Shown here piece by piece: positions 61,433 to 64,000 of a stretch of 64,000 nt of DNA. How positions within the stretch are numbered: position 1 is the first letter of the stretch; each line of letters begins with the position of its first letter. Source of the stretch: Terrabacter sp. Root85 (lineage in GTDB: Bacteria; Actinomycetota; Actinomycetes; Actinomycetales; Dermatophilaceae); contig NZ_LMIW01000001.1 in the NCBI RefSeq assembly GCF_001429185.1, positions 1,267,490 to 1,331,489 of the forward strand, in the 5' to 3' direction. The notes under the pieces are model-generated. The model saw nothing but the letters and a program-made list of their open reading frames with translations. It ran no database searches and was not told the origin of the DNA. A program made the position numbers and the translations under genes.

Positions 61433-62476
61433 ATGACCACCACACCTCGTCCGGTCGACGGCGCCTCGGGGGCGCCGGCGATCGAGCTGCGTTCGCTCGT
61501 CAAGAGCTTCCCTTCCCGACGCGGGTCCCAGGATGCCGAGGTCCGTGCCGTCGACGGCATCGACCTGCGCATCGAGCCCGGCGAGGTCGTCGCCTTCCTC
61601 GGACCCAACGGTGCCGGCAAGACGACGACCCTCGACATGGTGCTCGGCCTCACCGAGCCGACGAGCGGCACGGCCGAGGTCTTCGGCCGGCGTCCTCGCG
61701 AGGCCGTCGTCGGCGGGCACGTGTCCGCCGTCCTCCAGACGGGCGGGCTCCTGCGCGACCTCACCGTCCGCGAGACGGTCCGGATGATCGCGTCGACGTA
61801 TGCCGTCCACTCCCCGGTCGACGAGGTCATCGACCGTGCCGGGCTGAGGTCGCTCGCCGACCGCCGCGTCTCCAAGTGCTCGGGCGGCGAGCAGCAGCGG
61901 CTGCGCTTCGCCCTGGCGCTCCTGCCCGACCCCCGGCTGCTCGTCCTCGACGAGCCGACGGCGGGCATGGACGTCACGGCCCGGCGCGACTTCTGGGACA
62001 CGATGCACGCCGACGCCAGCGCGGGCCGCACCGTCGTCTTCGCCACGCACTACCTCGAGGAGGCCGACGCCTTCGCCGACCGCATCGTCCTCATCGCCGG
62101 CGGCCGCATCGTCGCCGACGGCACGACGGCCGAGATCCGGTCGCAGGCGAGCGGACGCACCGTCTCCGCGACGCTGCCGCCGGGCTCGGTCGCCGAGTCC
62201 GTCGCGAGGCTGCGGACGGTCGGCGGCGTGCACCAGGTCGAGGAGCGCGGCAACCGGGTCGTCGTCACGGCCGGCGACTCCGACACCGTCGCCCGGCTGC
62301 TCCTGCTCGAGCTCGGCGGCACCGACCTCGAGATCGTCACCGCCGGCCTCGAGCAGGCCTTCATGACCCTGACCGGTGACGGCCGCGACGCCCGTGACGC
62401 CCGTGACGCCCCTGACGCCCGTGACGCCCGGGACGCCCGCGACGCCACGACCCCCGACGAGGAGCTCGTCCGATGA
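61433..62476 (+). CDS. ABC-2 exporter ATPase
   Basis: This 347-residue ATPase has Walker A GPNGAGKTTTLDM, Q-loop VLQTGG, signature CSGGEQQRL (slightly unusual first residue), Walker B LLVLDEPTAGMD and switch His in ATHYLEEAD. A C-terminal extension ends in seven nine-base repeats encoding RDA/PDA triplets (62387-62449). Start ATG 61433 follows GGGAGAG. It is coupled to the permease (ATGA) and then to a sensor kinase, a common arrangement for drug or peptide exporters with their own two-component system. Confidence 0.9.
   Translation: MTTTPRPVDGASGAPAIELRSLVKSFPSRRGSQDAEVRAVDGIDLRIEPGEVVAFLGPNGAGKTTTLDMVLGLTEPTSGTAEVFGRRPREAVVGGHVSAVLQTGGLLRDLTVRETVRMIASTYAVHSPVDEVIDRAGLRSLADRRVSKCSGGEQQRLRFALALLPDPRLLVLDEPTAGMDVTARRDFWDTMHADASAGRTVVFATHYLEEADAFADRIVLIAGGRIVADGTTAEIRSQASGRTVSATLPPGSVAESVARLRTVGGVHQVEERGNRVVVTAGDSDTVARLLLLELGGTDLEIVTAGLEQAFMTLTGDGRDARDARDAPDARDARDARDATTPDEELVR
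62387..62449 (+). repeat. Nine-base tandem repeat in the ABC ATPase tail
   Basis: Seven units of GACGCCCGT or close variants give an (Arg/Pro)-Asp-Ala repeat in frame. Unit number could vary between strains. Confidence 0.9.
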
Positions 62477-63219
62477 ACGCCACCTTCACGCTGCTCGAGA
62501 TGCGCCGGATCACGCGCGACTGGGCGGGCATGTTCTTCACCGCCGTGCTGCCCGCCTTCTTCTACCTCATCTTCGGCGCGACGGTCGATGCCAAGGACGC
62601 CACCATCGGCAACGGCAACGTCGCGATGTACGTCATGATCAGCATGGCCGCCTACGGCGCCGTCACCGCGACGACGAGCATCGGCGGCAACGCGGCCGTC
62701 GAGCGACAGCAGGGCTGGGGGCGCCAGCTCGGGCTCACGCCGCTCGCCGACTCGTCCTACATCGCCATGAAGGCGCTCATCGCCATGACCGTGGCGGCCG
62801 TGCCGATCCTGCTGACCTTCGCCCTCGGTGCTGCGACCGGCGCTCGTGGGTCGGCGCAGGCCTGGGTGCTCAGCGCGGTGCTCTGCCTCGTCGGGTCCGC
62901 CGTCTTCGCCGTCTACGGCCTGCTCGTCGGCACGGCGTTCCGCTCCGAGGCCGCGGTCGGCGCCGCGAGCGGCACCATGGTGATCTTCGCCTTCCTCGGC
63001 AACGTCTTCATCCCGCTGTCCGGGGCCCTGCTGGCCTTCGCGAAGTTCACGCCGCTCTACGGGTACGCCGCCCTGGCGCGCTATCCGCTCACCGAGGGCT
63101 ACCTGCCCGACGGGTCGCAGGACCCGCTGTGGGTGCCGATCGTCAACGTGCTCGCCTGGCTCGCGATCTTCGGGACCGCCGCCGTGCTCCTCGTGCGGCG
63201 CGGCCGGGAGCGCCAGTGA
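62473..63219 (+). CDS. ABC-2 type exporter permease
   Basis: This 248-residue membrane subunit has six predicted helices. It has the ABC-2 N-terminus (LLEMRRITRDWAGMFFTAVLP) and late segments FAFLGNVFIPLSGALLAFA and VLAWLAIFGTAAVLLV. Start ATG 62473 overlaps the ATPase stop, and its own stop overlaps the kinase GTG, so the three genes form an operon. Confidence 0.9.
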   Translation: MNATFTLLEMRRITRDWAGMFFTAVLPAFFYLIFGATVDAKDATIGNGNVAMYVMISMAAYGAVTATTSIGGNAAVERQQGWGRQLGLTPLADSSYIAMKALIAMTVAAVPILLTFALGAATGARGSAQAWVLSAVLCLVGSAVFAVYGLLVGTAFRSEAAVGAASGTMVIFAFLGNVFIPLSGALLAFAKFTPLYGYAALARYPLTEGYLPDGSQDPLWVPIVNVLAWLAIFGTAAVLLVRRGRERQ

Positions 63220-64000
63220 CCCAGCGGGCGTCGGTCTCCGACGTTCCGGGTGCCCCGGCCGCCGACCCGGCGCCGGGGCGCAACCCGTGGGAGCGCTTCG
63301 GCTGGGTCGTCCAGTCGGTGTGGCTCGTCTTCCTCGTCTTCCCCGTCATCGCGATCGTCTCGAGCGGTCTGCCCGTCTGGCAGGTCGTGCTCGGGCTGGC
63401 GCTCGTGCTGACCTTCGCCGTCGTCTACGGCCTCGGCGCGCAGCACCTCCAGCGCCTGCACCGGAGGTGCGCGCCGACGCAGCGTCGGGGTGTCGGCTAC
63501 CTGCTCGTGCTGGCCGGCTGCGCGATCGGGCTGGTTCCACTCATCGGCGCCGGCAGCCTCGGCTTCCTGCCCTTCGTCGTGTCGTTCGGGATGTTCGCGC
63601 TGCCACTCGCGTGGTCGATCGCCCTGGGCATCGCGTGCGTGGCGATCGCGACGGCGGTCGCGGTCTTCGTCGACCCCGACGAGGGCACCTGGGTCGTGGC
63701 CATCATCGTCTTCGCCGTCGGTGCGATGACCGGGGCGGTCCGGCTCATGACCGACCGGGGTGAGGACTACGAGCGGATCTCGCGCGACCTCGCCATCGTC
63801 GAGGAGCGCGAGCGCGTGGCCCGCGACGTCCACGACGTGCTCGGCCACTCGCTCACCGTCGTCACGGTCAAGGCCGAGCTGGCCGAGCGTCTCGTCGACC
63901 TCGACCCCGAGCGGGCCAAGGGCGAGCTCGCCGAGATCCAGGCGCTGAGCCGTCAGGCGCTCGCCGAGATCCGGGCGACCGTCGGGGGCCTGCGGGTGGC
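63216..64000 (+). CDS. NarL-type sensor histidine kinase, partial at the right edge
   Basis: A frame opens with GTG 63216, overlapping the permease stop (GTGA), and runs to the window end (261 codons visible). It begins TQRASVSDVPG, has about five membrane segments (about 35-165), then the HisKA_3 box EERERVARDVHDVLGHSLTV with the phosphorylated His and a following long helix. The HATPase domain is outside. A LuxR-type response regulator is expected next. DesK-like kinases often control the adjacent ABC-2 exporter. Confidence 0.88.
   Translation, partial: MTQRASVSDVPGAPAADPAPGRNPWERFGWVVQSVWLVFLVFPVIAIVSSGLPVWQVVLGLALVLTFAVVYGLGAQHLQRLHRRCAPTQRRGVGYLLVLAGCAIGLVPLIGAGSLGFLPFVVSFGMFALPLAWSIALGIACVAIATAVAVFVDPDEGTWVVAIIVFAVGAMTGAVRLMTDRGEDYERISRDLAIVEERERVARDVHDVLGHSLTVVTVKAELAERLVDLDPERAKGELAEIQALSRQALAEIRATVGGLRV

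Noticed and set aside
1-64000. tRNA, rRNA, CRISPR arrays, insertion sequences
   Set aside because: No cloverleaf-like segment, regularly spaced repeats, transposase or integrase frame was recognised on either strand.

Overview
The window is high-GC (roughly 70 percent) actinobacterial DNA. Genes start with ATG or GTG and are packed into operons with ATGA, GTGA and TGATG overlaps. Gene content points to a soil or aquatic member of the Micrococcales, probably close to the Intrasporangiaceae: an [4Fe-4S] APS reductase pathway, a SigK/RskA unit with a fasciclin lipoprotein, KipI-KipA type oxoprolinase and Tat-exported sugar-binding proteins. The family-level placement is inference.

Layout. 1-3.3 kb is a lower-GC island with the first three genes (minus strand) of a Qat anti-phage system; qatC runs off the left edge. 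3.3-14.1 kb is a glycan locus: a decayed GH35 gene, a GH3 beta-glucosidase and a GH94 phosphorylase on the minus strand, then a binding protein and two permeases on the plus strand. This set resembles beta-1,2-glucooligosaccharide (sophorooligosaccharide) utilisation clusters. 14.1-20.1 kb holds a cupin protein, a hypothetical protein, a PfkB sugar kinase, a GH4 enzyme and the 5-oxoprolinase genes pxpA and a fused pxpBC.

20.1-36.3 kb is the most unusual part. A two-component system is divergent from an export cluster: a 1820-residue secreted SdrD-B/TIG/beta-helix protein, three consecutive two-domain multicopper-oxidase-like proteins, a small membrane-anchored protein and a CopC-CopD fusion. 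The copper ligands of one complete multicopper oxidase appear to be divided between the first two oxidase-like proteins, and the third has none. The intergenic region carries direct repeats phased at about 11 bp, as expected for an OmpR/PhoB-type regulator.

36.4-43.8 kb holds a lytic transglycosylase, then an overlapping assimilatory sulfate reduction operon (sulfite reductase, cysH, cysD, cysN, siroheme synthase), then a tiny Cys-rich protein behind a CsoR/CstR-like operator. 43.9-52.7 kb is mixed: GH38 alpha-mannosidase, a phosphotransferase, a YCII protein, an internally deleted kinase, and an MHS transporter with an ArgE-type deacetylase divergent from a double Lrp/AsnC regulator. 54-59.8 kb has nadR, a truncated haemoglobin and the rskA-sigK-fasciclin-molybdenum oxidoreductase group, with matching ECF promoters in front of the last two. 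59.8-64 kb has a luciferase-like oxidoreductase, an SRPBCC protein and an ABC-2 exporter followed by a sensor kinase cut by the right edge.

Across the window the octamer GTATGCCG/CGGCATAC occurs about 38 times on the two strands, far above base-composition expectation, in genes and between them. No tRNA, rRNA, CRISPR array, transposase or integrase was seen.
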